A stretch of 64,000 bases of DNA from JBGVSA01 sp049840475 (GCA_049840475.1 JASGKX010000002.1:124001-188000), one strand, 5' to 3'; counted from the stretch's first letter, positions 8,349 to 17,641 are shown. Made by a program: numbers and translations. The notes: generated by a model from the letters alone, not told the origin.

Positions 8349-10975
8349 CGGGCCGCCGCGCGAGAGGCGGCAGCCTCGGCACGCACGCGCATGACGGGCG
8401 CAGCACACGCCGCCTGAAAGCGAATGATCGGATCGTTCAGGCGCTCGGAGGGCAGGCTGTATGGAATCTCGCAATCGGGTTGGCTGCCCCCGCGCGACAC
8501 GTGCATAACGCCCTCACGCGCCGGCACACGCGCATACAGTCGGCTGCCCTGCCCCACCATGCCGATTTCGCGCCCGTTGGCATCCTTCACGGTGGCGCCG
8601 AGCGGCAACGTTCCTCCGTTTTCGTCTCGCACGCCCACCAGCACAGCGTGACCGGCGCGGGTTTCAAAACGGATGTACGGCGCCGCGCCAGCGTAAGGCG
8701 CTACTCGACGCTGCGTATCTTCCAGTTCCGCCTGGCCGGACATGTCGGCAGGGTCGAGCGAAATCGTGTTGTAACGGTATGGCATGAGCGATGGCACCAG
8801 CGCATAGCCATCCTTGTCGAGTGTCACGCCCGGCGCGTTGCGAAGCTGCGCGCCTTCCGCCCCAGGTGCGTGGACAATGCCAAACGTGTCACCGATGTAG
8901 GGGCCGAAGAGCACACCGCCTTCGTGCGCAACGACTGCACCGCGCGCGGTGCCCGATAGGATCGTGCTGTCGTCCGAACGCGCAGCGCCCACGCCGAAGG
9001 TACCCACTGAGGTCGAGCGCGCCACGCTGGCGCCCACTCCGGTGCTGTTCGCTGACGTATCGCGTGAGGCGTTGAGGTTGTAGGCATACTCGGCCGATGC
9101 GCCAGCGGTACCGGTCAGGCTGGTCTGCATCTGCGTCCCTTCGGACGAACGACGCGAAATGCTCGCCCCCAACGTGCCGCCACGGCTGCCGAAGTCGAGC
9201 GGGATCGTCATCGACAGCATCACCGCCGTCTGTGAGCGCCCGCCTTCCGGCGAGCTGACCCGTTCGCGCGCCACGCTCAGGCTGTAGGCGACCTTGCCGA
9301 GCGAGTTGTTGTAGCTCACCGCATACTGATCGGATGGACGCAGGCCATCGTAGAACTGCATGCGCACGCCCGATACGTTGATCGTGCCGTACTCGCCGAA
9401 GCCCTGGCTGAGGACGATATCGAAGCGGCTTTTCTGCCTGAATGTGCTCGAACGCAGATAGCTGCCGGTGTCTTCCAGGTGGTAGTACGGCGTGCTGCCG
9501 CCATTGAGCGAATCGGCCAGCGTGCGGAAACCACCCGTCGAATAGCGATACCCCGCCAACGTGAGCGTCGTGCCCGTTGGCGCGAAAGTGTTGTTGTACG
9601 AAGCGCGCATCTGCCAGCCACCCGTGCGCACGCCCTCCACCTTCGAGCTCGAATAAGCAACATTGGCCCCCAGTGCACCGAAGCGCGACGCGTGCACGCC
9701 CCCGGCCGCGAATGACCAATAGCCATTGCTGGCAAACTGCGCACCGCCGTTGAGCGTGACCTCGTTGCTCACGCCGTGCTCATAGGTGGCCTGCGAGAAC
9801 GCGGCGTCCTTGGCGCCGATATAGGGCACGTTGGTGCGCCCCACGTGGATGGCGTAGCGCGACAGCCCCGGACGCAGCGAATCTGCCACCGCCGCGTAGG
9901 GCACCACGAAGCTCCGCACCTGCCCGTCGGATTCAGTGACCTCGACCTGAAGATCGCCAGAGTTCTGCGTCGGGTAGAGATCATCAATGACGAACGGACC
10001 GGGCGGCACGGTCGTCTCGTAGACCACATACACCCCTTGCCGCACAACCACCCGAGCGTTGGTGTTGGCCGTGCCGCGAATCACCGGCGCATATCCCTGG
10101 CGATTGGGCGACAGCATGCGATCGTCGCTCGACAGACGCACACCACGAAAATCGAATGCGTCGAAGATGCTGCCTTGCGTCGAGATCTCGCCGGCCGTTA
10201 CTTCCGAACGCCAGCCCGGCAACGCGCGGCGCATGTAAGTACCACCAAAGTTGAATTGCGAGCCGCCATCGCTCGAATACCGATAGCTCGATTGATTGCG
10301 CAGTTGCCACAGCCCGAGATTGACGCCGGCATCGATGCTCACGAAGCCGGACTCATTGCTGGCGCCAGCACTACTGGCCGAGCGCGAGTAGTAGCTGCCG
10401 GAATACCTGAGAAACCCGACCGACGCACCTTCGTCCCATGCAGACATCGGCACGTAGCCTTGCGCGACGCGATGCATCAGCGCCTGCGGGATCTCCACGT
10501 CCAGCCGCATACGGGGTACGTCGATGGTGGCGCGACCGCCGTTGACGGCACGGGAAACGGCCATGCAGTCATCGCCGTCAGCCATGAGCAGCGCGTCTTC
10601 GAGCACTCCTGCATCGATGAATGTCTGGCGCTGAAGGCACGCTGCGACGGCCCCGTCCTGCTGCACGAACGACACCTTGCCGCGCTGCAGAAAGTTGCCA
10701 TTCACGTAGAGGTCGACTTCATGCGTGCCGGGTAGCAGGGTTGCTTCTTTGGCAAAGACCGACAGGTCGACGTTGGCGGCCGCGCCGCGAAGAAAGGCGC
10801 CATTGAAGCTCACCAGTTCGTCGCGTGTGATGGGCGAGGTGCGTCGATCGCGATCAACCGCGTCGGCCACACCGGCCATGCCCAGCATGCCGAACGCAGC
10901 CACGGCGCGCCACGTGGCGCTGGCGGCCAATGTGGGCCGCACCGGCTGTCGACGGCACACCCGTCGCAATTTCAC
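8345..10975 (-). CDS. Fimbrial outer-membrane usher (FimD/PapC family)
   Basis: An 876-residue outer-membrane usher, the usual length. A signal peptide of about 40 residues (ending GVADA) leads into the N-terminal chaperone-binding domain (SFNGAFLRGAAANVDLSVF, LPGTHEVDLYVNG). The 24-strand barrel and plug follow, with usher signatures VTAGEISTQGSIFDAFDFRG and DRMLSPNRQGYAPVIRGTA and the plug region PPGPFVIDDLYPTQNSGDL. Two C-terminal beta domains end with a Cys pair. It secretes and polymerises pilins across the outer membrane. Its start overlaps the upstream chaperone by four bases and its stop overlaps the downstream one by four, so translation is probably coupled. Confidence 0.95.
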   Translation of the reverse strand: MKLRRVCRRQPVRPTLAASATWRAVAAFGMLGMAGVADAVDRDRRTSPITRDELVSFNGAFLRGAAANVDLSVFAKEATLLPGTHEVDLYVNGNFLQRGKVSFVQQDGAVAACLQRQTFIDAGVLEDALLMADGDDCMAVSRAVNGGRATIDVPRMRLDVEIPQALMHRVAQGYVPMSAWDEGASVGFLRYSGSYYSRSASSAGASNESGFVSIDAGVNLGLWQLRNQSSYRYSSDGGSQFNFGGTYMRRALPGWRSEVTAGEISTQGSIFDAFDFRGVRLSSDDRMLSPNRQGYAPVIRGTANTNARVVVRQGVYVVYETTVPPGPFVIDDLYPTQNSGDLQVEVTESDGQVRSFVVPYAAVADSLRPGLSRYAIHVGRTNVPYIGAKDAAFSQATYEHGVSNEVTLNGGAQFASNGYWSFAAGGVHASRFGALGANVAYSSSKVEGVRTGGWQMRASYNNTFAPTGTTLTLAGYRYSTGGFRTLADSLNGGSTPYYHLEDTGSYLRSSTFRQKSRFDIVLSQGFGEYGTINVSGVRMQFYDGLRPSDQYAVSYNNSLGKVAYSLSVARERVSSPEGGRSQTAVMLSMTIPLDFGSRGGTLGASISRRSSEGTQMQTSLTGTAGASAEYAYNLNASRDTSANSTGVGASVARSTSVGTFGVGAARSDDSTILSGTARGAVVAHEGGVLFGPYIGDTFGIVHAPGAEGAQLRNAPGVTLDKDGYALVPSLMPYRYNTISLDPADMSGQAELEDTQRRVAPYAGAAPYIRFETRAGHAVLVGVRDENGGTLPLGATVKDANGREIGMVGQGSRLYARVPAREGVMHVSRGGSQPDCEIPYSLPSERLNDPIIRFQAACAAPVMRVRAEAAASRAAAR

Positions 10976-11739
10976 TGGCGAACCTCGACCACGGCGCGCC
11001 CCGCCATCAGGTTGCCGCGATCTCCGATCAGCGAGAATGCAATCTCACCCGCGACGGGCGCGTGCGACGGCGACACCGGCCACAAGACCGAAGCGAACGG
11101 CGCGACGGTGAGCTGATCGCCCATGTCAACTTCACTCTCGGCACCATCGGAGATCAGCGCCACACGACCCGAGAAATTCGCGTGATAGGCCGTTGGATTG
11201 GTCACCACGATGTGCCACTTTCCCTTCTTGTTGGTCGCAGGTTCGATGGCAAAGCGCAGCGCGTCCGGCACCTGCGCAGGGTCGCCCTGCAGCCCCGCGG
11301 GACGGTAGAAGAGCTTCACCTGCTGATGGAATGCCATCTGCATCAATGCTTGAGCCTGTGGCACCTTGGAGTCTTTGGGAGGCACCTGCAGAAAGTTGAA
11401 CCAGAAGAGCGATTCGCGATCACGCGGCAACGAAGCCCCTGCGGCAACGTCGAACGCAATGCGCACGTTCTGCTGCCCCTGCGGTGCAAGGCGGAACAGT
11501 GGCGGCGTGATGACGAACGGGACCGCGTCCGCCTCTTCAGGCGGGCGCCCCTCGCCACGATCGACCCACACTTGCATGAGGTTGGGCGCGTTGTCCTTGT
11601 TGGCCAGGCATATCGAAACCGTACGGTTGCTTTCGTCGTACACGACGCGCGTGCCATACATCACCACACCCGCGGATGCGGGCGTCACATACGCCAGACA
11701 AGTGGCCAGCAAGGCGGCAAGGGCTTTCCTGAGAATCAT
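10972..11739 (-). CDS. Periplasmic fimbrial chaperone (first chaperone of operon)
   Basis: A 255-residue PapD-like chaperone. The signal peptide ends near AYVTPASAG. The N-terminal domain starts VVMYGTRVVYDESNRTVSI and carries RDRESLFWFNFLQVPP, the chaperone signature, followed by the KLFYRPAGL strand conserved in the family. A second Ig-like domain runs to the C-terminus. It begins 63 bases after the major pilin stop and overlaps the usher start by four bases. Sequence divergence from the other chaperone of the operon shows the two are not a recent tandem duplication. Confidence 0.92.
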   Translation of the reverse strand: MILRKALAALLATCLAYVTPASAGVVMYGTRVVYDESNRTVSICLANKDNAPNLMQVWVDRGEGRPPEEADAVPFVITPPLFRLAPQGQQNVRIAFDVAAGASLPRDRESLFWFNFLQVPPKDSKVPQAQALMQMAFHQQVKLFYRPAGLQGDPAQVPDALRFAIEPATNKKGKWHIVVTNPTAYHANFSGRVALISDGAESEVDMGDQLTVAPFASVLWPVSPSHAPVAGEIAFSLIGDRGNLMAGRAVVEVRQ

Positions 11740-11802
11740 GGTGTCTTTCTCTGCGGCGGCCCCGCGCGCCGACCGACGACACGCGGGGTGACTACGGACG
11801 GA

Positions 11803-12333
11803 TTACTGCGTACGGACGGAGTACACGGCGGTCGTCTTGATGACGCCTACCGTGACGCCTGCGATGTCCTTGACGTAGTAGTTGGCGGTGAGCGGAATCG
11901 ACGCCGTGCCATTGACCACGGGCACGAACGACGCCGGCGCGCCAGCGCCGACCATCACAGGGCCGCCCGCCGTTTCCTGCACGGCGATCTGCACGGCATC
12001 GCTACCGTAGCCGGCAACGTCCGTCAGGTTGCCGGTGGTGGCGTCATAGGTGCTGGAGTTGAGTACCACGCCGACTTGCGTGGCGGTCGCCGGGCAGTTG
12101 ATGAACTGCAGCGAGAACGGCGTGCTCACGCCGCTGTAAATGCCCACCGCGCTCAGGTCCGACTTGGCGACCTGATCAAGCACAACTGTGTAGTCGCCGT
12201 TGGCGACAGCCGGCTCGCAGGTGGTGTCGACGACTTCGCCGTCGAAGGTAATGGTGTTGTCGGCGTATGCCACACCCGTCAGAGACAACAAGCCGCTAGC
12301 GGCGAGAATGGAAAGAGTAGTCTTCAGCTTCAT
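11803..12333 (-). CDS. Major fimbrial subunit (type 1 pilin family)
   Basis: A 176-residue secreted pilin. The signal peptide (about 1-25, ending GVAYA) is followed by a short donor strand and the FimA-type fold with NTITFDGEVVDTTCEP. The two Cys expected for the pilin disulphide are in DTTCEP and FINCPATATQV. A C-terminal beta motif with a near-terminal Tyr (AVYSVRTQ) completes it. The ATG has a strong GAGGAAA ribosome site. The 161 bases upstream leave room for its own promoter, which would allow the high pilin output usual for such operons. It is placed second after the adhesin. Confidence 0.93.
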   Translation of the reverse strand: MKLKTTLSILAASGLLSLTGVAYADNTITFDGEVVDTTCEPAVANGDYTVVLDQVAKSDLSAVGIYSGVSTPFSLQFINCPATATQVGVVLNSSTYDATTGNLTDVAGYGSDAVQIAVQETAGGPVMVGAGAPASFVPVVNGTASIPLTANYYVKDIAGVTVGVIKTTAVYSVRTQ

Positions 12334-12494
12334 GGTTTCCTCGATTCAAAGAGGTTTGTCGTTGATTCGCGCTGCTTGATGCCTCTTGGGCAGGCGACAC
12401 ATGTGTGCATGCCTTTTGCATTGCGCAAGACATGCGTCCTGCCGTGTCACATAAAGACGGACACGGGCATGGAGCTTGCGGGCGAGTCCGTCCG

Positions 12495-13781
12495 TTACGG
12501 CTGGTTGACCAGCACGTTGACCGTGGCGCGCACCGTTCCGGGCGTGATGGATTCGCCCGTCAGGTGTTCGATGCGCGCCTCGAAGTTCTCGCCGTAGTAA
12601 TTGAATCCGCCACTACTGCCGTTGGAGATTGGCTGTGCCGGATACCAGCCTTCGTCTTGCCCCTGTCCCGATGCCAGCGGGCAGTTCGAACGGTTTTCGG
12701 TACTGGTGCTCACACCGTTGCAGCCGGAGTTCTGCACCCAGTTGCGGCTACCGCTCTCGCCTTCGCGGCGATAGGCGACCGCTACGCCCGTGGCGTTGGC
12801 GCCGCTCTCATCGGGCAACAACAAGCGGGGGTTGCCCGATGCCAGGCGACTGCGGTTTTGTGGCTCGAAACCGACGCGCAGGCTGCCGATGGGCGAATTG
12901 GTGCCGCTGCACTCGTAGCGCACAGGAAAGGACACCCAGTCGCTGCCACCGTCGGCGGCAAGCGAAGCACTGGCATGCGTGCCGAGACTCACCGTACGCG
13001 GCACCTCGGAGACACCGCACGCTGCCGTCGCGGTCGGCTGGTAGTTGCCGAATTTGATGTAGCCGTAGGTGGCGTCCGTCGAATAAATGCCGGCGTAAGC
13101 GCCGTAGCCAATGCGGCCGATAAAGCCGTCGCTTACCACCGCAAACTTGTTTTCGTCATACGGTGCACGCGCAAAGACGAGGCGCACGCGCGGGAAGTGC
13201 TTCACCTTCACCACGTACGGGTACGTTGCCTTGTCCGATAGCGTGGACGGTTCGTATCCGCTCACCGGGAACTGCACGGCGGTATTGGACAGCGACACGT
13301 CGTCGCGCCAGATCAGCGCGCGTTCGCTGCCGTCCGGGCTCACACCGAACAGCGCCCATCCAGCGGTGGTGTGATGCGTCTGCGGCGACAACTCCGGGTA
13401 GACGTACTGGATGAAGTAATACTGCGTGCCATTGGCGCTGAAGCCGCCATACTGGTAGGTATCATCCAGCCGCAAGGCCGCGAATGACTTGGCGGCGTCA
13501 TCCGCGCTCTGGCATTTGTAGAGCACGACCTCCGGATCGGCCGCCAGCAGTTCGCTCATGTCGTAAGTGCGATCGAATAGCACCGTGCCGGCCGGCTGGA
13601 AGCGCAGCGGATAGATCGTGAGCGACGCGGGACCGATCGGCTGGTTCTGTGCGAGCGACCAGCGATTGGTGCTCGTGGAGCTTTGGTACAGGCAGCCGGC
13701 AGCCAGCGCGACCTGCGCCTTCAGGCACAGGACGACGAAGATCGTCCTCGCAATTGCTGCTGTCCAGGCTCTGGTGCTCAC
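12495..13781 (-). CDS. Fimbrial tip adhesin-like subunit
   Basis: A large two-domain subunit (428 residues from the chosen start) encoded first in the fimbrial operon. A GTG at 13781 is preferred: TAGGAG lies seven bases before it and it gives a clean signal peptide ending AQVALA before AGCLYQSS. An open frame continues up to 13904 with an ATG at 13826, but without a good ribosome site. The C-terminal part, from about TAACGVSEV, has pilin-domain features (paired Cys, NFEARIEHLTGESITPG, ending ATVNVLVNQP). The N-terminal half of roughly 230 residues, rich in Tyr and aromatics, would be the receptor-binding domain. I cannot assign it to a known lectin family. Confidence 0.8.
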   Translation of the reverse strand: MSTRAWTAAIARTIFVVLCLKAQVALAAGCLYQSSTSTNRWSLAQNQPIGPASLTIYPLRFQPAGTVLFDRTYDMSELLAADPEVVLYKCQSADDAAKSFAALRLDDTYQYGGFSANGTQYYFIQYVYPELSPQTHHTTAGWALFGVSPDGSERALIWRDDVSLSNTAVQFPVSGYEPSTLSDKATYPYVVKVKHFPRVRLVFARAPYDENKFAVVSDGFIGRIGYGAYAGIYSTDATYGYIKFGNYQPTATAACGVSEVPRTVSLGTHASASLAADGGSDWVSFPVRYECSGTNSPIGSLRVGFEPQNRSRLASGNPRLLLPDESGANATGVAVAYRREGESGSRNWVQNSGCNGVSTSTENRSNCPLASGQGQDEGWYPAQPISNGSSGGFNYYGENFEARIEHLTGESITPGTVRATVNVLVNQP

Positions 13782-14021
13782 GGCCGCTCCTACGTCTTCG
13801 ACATTCAGGGAGGACCCCAATGTCATCGGACGCGCATTGTGGGCAGCAGGCACAAGAGCGAATATCAGGAGACTCTTCCGGTTTACCCGGAAAAGTCTGA
13901 GCAATGAATGCAGAGTGTTTCGGAGAATCTCGGGGCAATTGCCCGATCATCGGAAAATGATTAGCGCCTGCCCTCAAACAGATGACAGCCAATACGCTCG
14001 CGTGCCGCGACAGGAGTGACT

Positions 14022-14411
14022 ATGCGCATCGAACACATCGCCCTCTGGGCTCGTGACATCGACAGCCTGAGCACGTTCTACGTGCAGCACTTCGGCGCCA
14101 CGGCTTCAGCGCGGTATGTGAATGAAAAGAAGCGCTTCGCGTCGATCTTCCTCAGCTTTGATTCGGGAGCGCGCGTAGAGCTTATGCAGCGTCCGGACAT
14201 TCTTTCGGCGGCGAACGACCCAAATGTCATGCACACGGGATACACGCACATGGCGATATCGGTCGGCTCGGAACACGCGGTCGACACGCTGACGAAAACG
14301 CTGGAGGCTGCGGGATGTGCGCGGCTCGATGGGCCGCGACGTACGGGAGATGGGTACTACGAGAGCGTGATTCTCGATCCGGAAGGCAACCGAATCGAGA
14401 TCACTGTATAG
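14022..14411 (+). CDS. VOC-family protein (glyoxalase/bleomycin-resistance fold)
   Basis: A 129-residue single-domain VOC (vicinal oxygen chelate) protein. It begins RIEHIALWARDIDSLSTFY, the typical first beta-alpha unit with a metal-binding His. The second half has GYTHMAISVGSEHAVDTLT and ends YYESVILDPEGNRIEITV, where the final Glu is the usual metal ligand. The ATG at 14022 is preferred over the GTG two codons earlier because AGGAG sits five bases before it. The gene stands alone between the fimbrial operon and era. The family includes glyoxalase I, dioxygenases and resistance proteins; the substrate is not predictable. Confidence 0.85.
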   Translation: MRIEHIALWARDIDSLSTFYVQHFGATASARYVNEKKRFASIFLSFDSGARVELMQRPDILSAANDPNVMHTGYTHMAISVGSEHAVDTLTKTLEAAGCARLDGPRRTGDGYYESVILDPEGNRIEITV

Positions 14412-14430
14412 GGTTGGCGTGGCTGCAGCC

Positions 14431-14455
14431 GCCCACGCAAGGCGCTTACGTGGGC
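14431..14455. terminator. Hairpin between VOC gene and era (convergent)
   Basis: A perfect 7-base stem (GCCCACG/CGTGGGC) with an 11-base loop lies between the convergent VOC and era stop codons. No T-run follows on either strand, so it is only a weak terminator candidate. Confidence 0.35.
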
Positions 14456-14465
14456 AAGCTCGGCA

Positions 14466-15359
14466 TCATTCGTAACCGAGACTCTTGAGCGCGCGCTCGT
14501 CGTCGGCCCAGCCGCTCTTCACCTTCACCCACACTTCAAGATAGACCTTGCCGTCGAAGAGCTTTTCGAGATCGACACGTGCCTCGGTCGAAATGCGCTT
14601 GAGGCGCTCGCCGCCCTTGCCGATGACGATACCCTTGTGGCCATCTTTATCGACAATGATGGCGGCATGGATGCGGCGCAGGTTGCCTTCGATTTCGAAC
14701 TTCTCGATTTCCACCGCCATGCCGTAGGGCAGCTCTTCGCCAACCAGGCGGAAGAGTTTTTCACGCAGGAATTCAGACGCCAGGAAGCGCTCGCTGCGAT
14801 CGGTGATGTCTTCTTCACCAAACATCCAGTCGCCTTCCGGCAGGTACTGGGCCACGGTGCGAAGCAGCTCCGGCGCATTGTTACCGCGCTGGGCGCTGAG
14901 GGGAACGATGTCCGCGAAGGGGAATTCGTCATTCATCTTCTGGATGAAGGGCAACAGTTCGCCCTTGTCTTCCAGCAGATCGATCTTGTTGATGACGAGC
15001 ACCACGCGGGCGCCCTTCGGCATCAACTCCAGCACCTGGCGATCCTCGGCGCCGAAGCGGCCGGACTCGATCACGAACAGGATGACGTCGACTTCCGACA
15101 ACACCTGCGTGACGGTGCGATTCATGCTGCGATTGAGCGCGTTGCGATGGCGCGTCTGGAAACCCGGCGTGTCGACAAAGACAAACTGGTTCGAGCCTTC
15201 GGTCAGCACGCCCGTGATGCGATGACGCGTGGTCTGTGCCTTGCGCGAGACGATGCTGATTTTCTGACCAACCAAGCGGTTGAGGAGCGTCGACTTGCCG
15301 ACGTTGGGGCGCCCGACGATGGCGACAAAGCCGGTGTGCGGAAGCGTGTTTTCAGTCAT
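14466..15359 (-). CDS. era: GTPase Era
   Basis: Era is an essential GTPase that binds 16S rRNA and assists 30S maturation. The 297-residue product has the G1 loop GRPNVGKSTLLNR, G3 DTPGFQ, G4 NKID (VLVINKIDLL), and a C-terminal KH domain with KGIVIGKGGERLKRI, close to the usual length of about 300. The open frame extends 43 codons upstream, but the ATG at 15359 matches the conserved N-terminus and has AAGGA before it. In this order it lies downstream of rnc, as in many proteobacteria, although here no recO follows. Confidence 0.97.
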   Translation of the reverse strand: MTENTLPHTGFVAIVGRPNVGKSTLLNRLVGQKISIVSRKAQTTRHRITGVLTEGSNQFVFVDTPGFQTRHRNALNRSMNRTVTQVLSEVDVILFVIESGRFGAEDRQVLELMPKGARVVLVINKIDLLEDKGELLPFIQKMNDEFPFADIVPLSAQRGNNAPELLRTVAQYLPEGDWMFGEEDITDRSERFLASEFLREKLFRLVGEELPYGMAVEIEKFEIEGNLRRIHAAIIVDKDGHKGIVIGKGGERLKRISTEARVDLEKLFDGKVYLEVWVKVKSGWADDERALKSLGYE

Positions 15360-15527
15360 GGGAAATCCTTCAGACAGGTGATCACCGGCAACATTACCGG
15401 CCATGGGTGCAACACACCGCACACTCGGGTGCGGAGTTGCCGGAATGCTACGCCTTCGCGCAACAGCCAGCGAGTGCCGCAAAAGCACTCTTGAAACTCA
15501 GTATATTCAACGTCCTGCGAACTCGCC

Positions 15528-16199
15528 CTACAGCGTGGCGATATGGTCGAGCGCGGCCTGCGCGGCAGCTTGCTCGGCAGCCCGACGACTGCCGCCCACG
15601 CCGCGCGTACGCAGACTCAGTTCTCCCATCACGCATTCGACTTCGAATTCCTGCGCATGGGCCTCACCCCGCATGTGGACCAGTTCATATCGCGGCAACG
15701 ACATACGGTGGCCTTGCAGGTATTCCTGCAAGGCGGTCTTGGGATCCTTACGCGATACGGCAGGATCGAGCCCGTTGAGCGTTTCGACGTACAGGCGATC
15801 GATCACGTTGCGGGCTGCATCGAACCCGCCATCGAGGAACACTGCACCAAAAATCGCCTCGGTAGCATCAGCCAGGATCGATGGCCGACGATGCCCGCCA
15901 CTGCGCAGTTCGCCCTCGCCCAGTCGCAGCGCGTCGCCCACGCCGATGCGCTCAGCGATCAACTGCAAGGCTTCCTGGCGCACGAGGCTTGCGCGCAGAC
16001 GCGACAGTTCGCCTTCCTTGAGCGTGGCAAAGCGCCCATAGAGCGCCATCGCCACCACCATATTGAGAATGCTGTCGCCCAGGAACTCTAGCCGCTCGTT
16101 GTTATCGGCGCTAAAGCTGCGATGCGTCACCGCCTGCCGCAGCAGTTCGGGCCGCTGGAAACGATAGTCGATTGCGCGTTCTAGGGCAGACAGATTCAC
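15528..16199 (-). CDS. rnc: Ribonuclease III
   Basis: A double-strand-specific endoribonuclease that processes rRNA precursors and structured mRNAs. The 223-residue product has the catalytic signature ERLEFLGDSIL with the metal-binding Glu/Asp, a second acidic cluster in ADATEAIFGAVFLDGGF, and a C-terminal double-stranded RNA-binding domain (DPKTALQEYLQGHRMSLPRY, then GVGGSRRAAEQAAAQAAL). Length is normal. It lies 11 bases after the DUF4845 gene, within the lepA-lepB-rnc-era run. About 170 bases separate it from the era start codon. Confidence 0.97.
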   Translation of the reverse strand: MNLSALERAIDYRFQRPELLRQAVTHRSFSADNNERLEFLGDSILNMVVAMALYGRFATLKEGELSRLRASLVRQEALQLIAERIGVGDALRLGEGELRSGGHRRPSILADATEAIFGAVFLDGGFDAARNVIDRLYVETLNGLDPAVSRKDPKTALQEYLQGHRMSLPRYELVHMRGEAHAQEFEVECVMGELSLRTRGVGGSRRAAEQAAAQAALDHIATL

Positions 16200-16210
16200 G
16201 AAGCAGATAC

Positions 16211-16582
16211 TCAGTCAGCAGCCACCGGCGCGCCGGCCGAGGCCACAGAAAAATCAAACAACAGGCTGACGTTGGCGAACAGCTTGACCTTGCGCTGGTA
16301 GTCGACCGTCAGATACGCCTTGCCGTTTTCCTTGGTCACCACGATCGTCTCCGGGTCGACCGACTCAATATCGTCGACTTCCTGGAAGCGCTTGAATCCC
16401 GAACGGAAGGCCGAAGGCGGCGATGAGACATCGACCGTCCGAACCAGTTCGTTGAACGACTTCTTGACGGCAAAGTACTCATTGAAGACCGGCACCAACT
16501 TGAGCACGAGAAGCAATGCCGCCAGCAGCACCAGCCCCACGATCAAGGTGGAAATCAGCGTAAGCCCCTTCTGGCGTTTCAT
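16211..16582 (-). CDS. DUF4845 membrane-anchored protein
   Basis: A 123-residue protein with one N-terminal membrane anchor (LTLISTLIVGLVLLAALLLV) preceded by KRQKG, which resembles a type IV pilin-like leader, followed by a small soluble domain (VFNEYFAVKKSFNELVRTVD, VVTKENGKAYLTVDYQRKV). This matches DUF4845 proteins that are regularly encoded between lepB and rnc in beta- and gammaproteobacteria. The function is not known. The position 35 bases after lepB suggests a shared transcript. Confidence 0.85.
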   Translation of the reverse strand: MKRQKGLTLISTLIVGLVLLAALLLVLKLVPVFNEYFAVKKSFNELVRTVDVSSPPSAFRSGFKRFQEVDDIESVDPETIVVTKENGKAYLTVDYQRKVKLFANVSLLFDFSVASAGAPVAAD

Positions 16583-16617
16583 GGTGTCCCCCGGGTTTCC
16601 GTAGTATTTCAGCGACG

Positions 16618-17592
16618 TCAGTGGAAGCTACCGATGCGATCGAATCCGATTCCCTTCGGCGGCAGGATGCTGTCCGCATGGAACCAGATGAAGAAGGCCT
16701 TGCCCACGATGTTCTCGTCCGGCACGAAGCCCCACATGCGCGAGTCGGCGCTCTGGTCGCGGTTGTCGCCCATTGCAAAATAGTAGCCAGACGGCACCGT
16801 GCAGGTCACACCCTCGCCGCTGTAGGTGCAGTTCTCGCGATGAGGGAATTGCTTGACGATGCCTTCCGGCACGAACGCAGGCGCATCGCGATCATTGAGG
16901 ATCTGGTGCGTCTTGCTATCCAAGTTTTCCTCAAAGCGCTGTGACACACCAAAGGTCTGCGGATCAAGGTAATCGCCGTTCGGACGGACGGGAACCGCTT
17001 GCCCGTTGATGGTCAGGCGCTTGTTGATGTAGGCCACCTTGTCGCCCGGCACACCGATCACACGCTTGATGTAGTCCTGCGTGGGGTCGTACGGATAACG
17101 GAAAACAAACACGTCACCACGCTGCGGCGTGCCCACGTCGATAATCTTTTTGTTGAGCACCGGCAGGCGCACGCCGTAGGCATATTTGTTCACGAGAATG
17201 AAGTCGCCCACCAGTAGCGTCGGGATCATCGAACCGGACGGGATGCGAAACGGCTCGATCCAGAACGAACGCAACAGGAAGATCGGCAGGATCACGGCAA
17301 AGAAACTGGCGCCATATTCGACCCACCACGGGTCGGGCAGTCGCACGGTCACCTTGTCTGCATCAGGCCCTTCAAGACCACGCAGAACGTTGCGGGCGTC
17401 GGATTGGCTGAGACCTTCGGCGGTCAGCAGCATCTCAGCCTTGGCGTGTTCACCACCACGACGCGCGTCGGAGGCGCGCGCCAGCAAGGTCCGGGCGCGA
17501 GCCTGGCGGCGCTTGCGCGCGTAGAACACGTCGATACACCACAGAATGCCGGTGACAACACTCAGCAAAAACAGAATCAGCGCAAAATCCAC
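16618..17592 (-). CDS. lepB: Signal peptidase I
   Basis: An inner-membrane serine protease that removes signal peptides from exported proteins. The 324-residue product has two N-terminal membrane segments (LILFLLSVVTGILWCIDVFY, and FFAVILPIFLLRSFW after a cytoplasmic stretch). The catalytic Ser is in IPSGSMIPTLLVGDF, the Lys in YIKRVIGVPGDKVAY, and the family box GDNRDQSADSRMWG follows. The unusually basic cytoplasmic loop (RKRRQARARTLLARASDARR) is typical of the betaproteobacterial form. It sits about 105 bases downstream of lepA. Confidence 0.96.
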   Translation of the reverse strand: MDFALILFLLSVVTGILWCIDVFYARKRRQARARTLLARASDARRGGEHAKAEMLLTAEGLSQSDARNVLRGLEGPDADKVTVRLPDPWWVEYGASFFAVILPIFLLRSFWIEPFRIPSGSMIPTLLVGDFILVNKYAYGVRLPVLNKKIIDVGTPQRGDVFVFRYPYDPTQDYIKRVIGVPGDKVAYINKRLTINGQAVPVRPNGDYLDPQTFGVSQRFEENLDSKTHQILNDRDAPAFVPEGIVKQFPHRENCTYSGEGVTCTVPSGYYFAMGDNRDQSADSRMWGFVPDENIVGKAFFIWFHADSILPPKGIGFDRIGSFH

Positions 17593-17641
17593 AGTCCCCC
17601 CGAAAGGCGGAAAACACCGTTAGAAACGGCTCTTGGACAAA

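Noticed and set aside
10930..12597. 555-codon open frame opposite the chaperone and pilin genes
   Set aside because: It crosses several real gene boundaries on the other strand and is antisense to recognised proteins.
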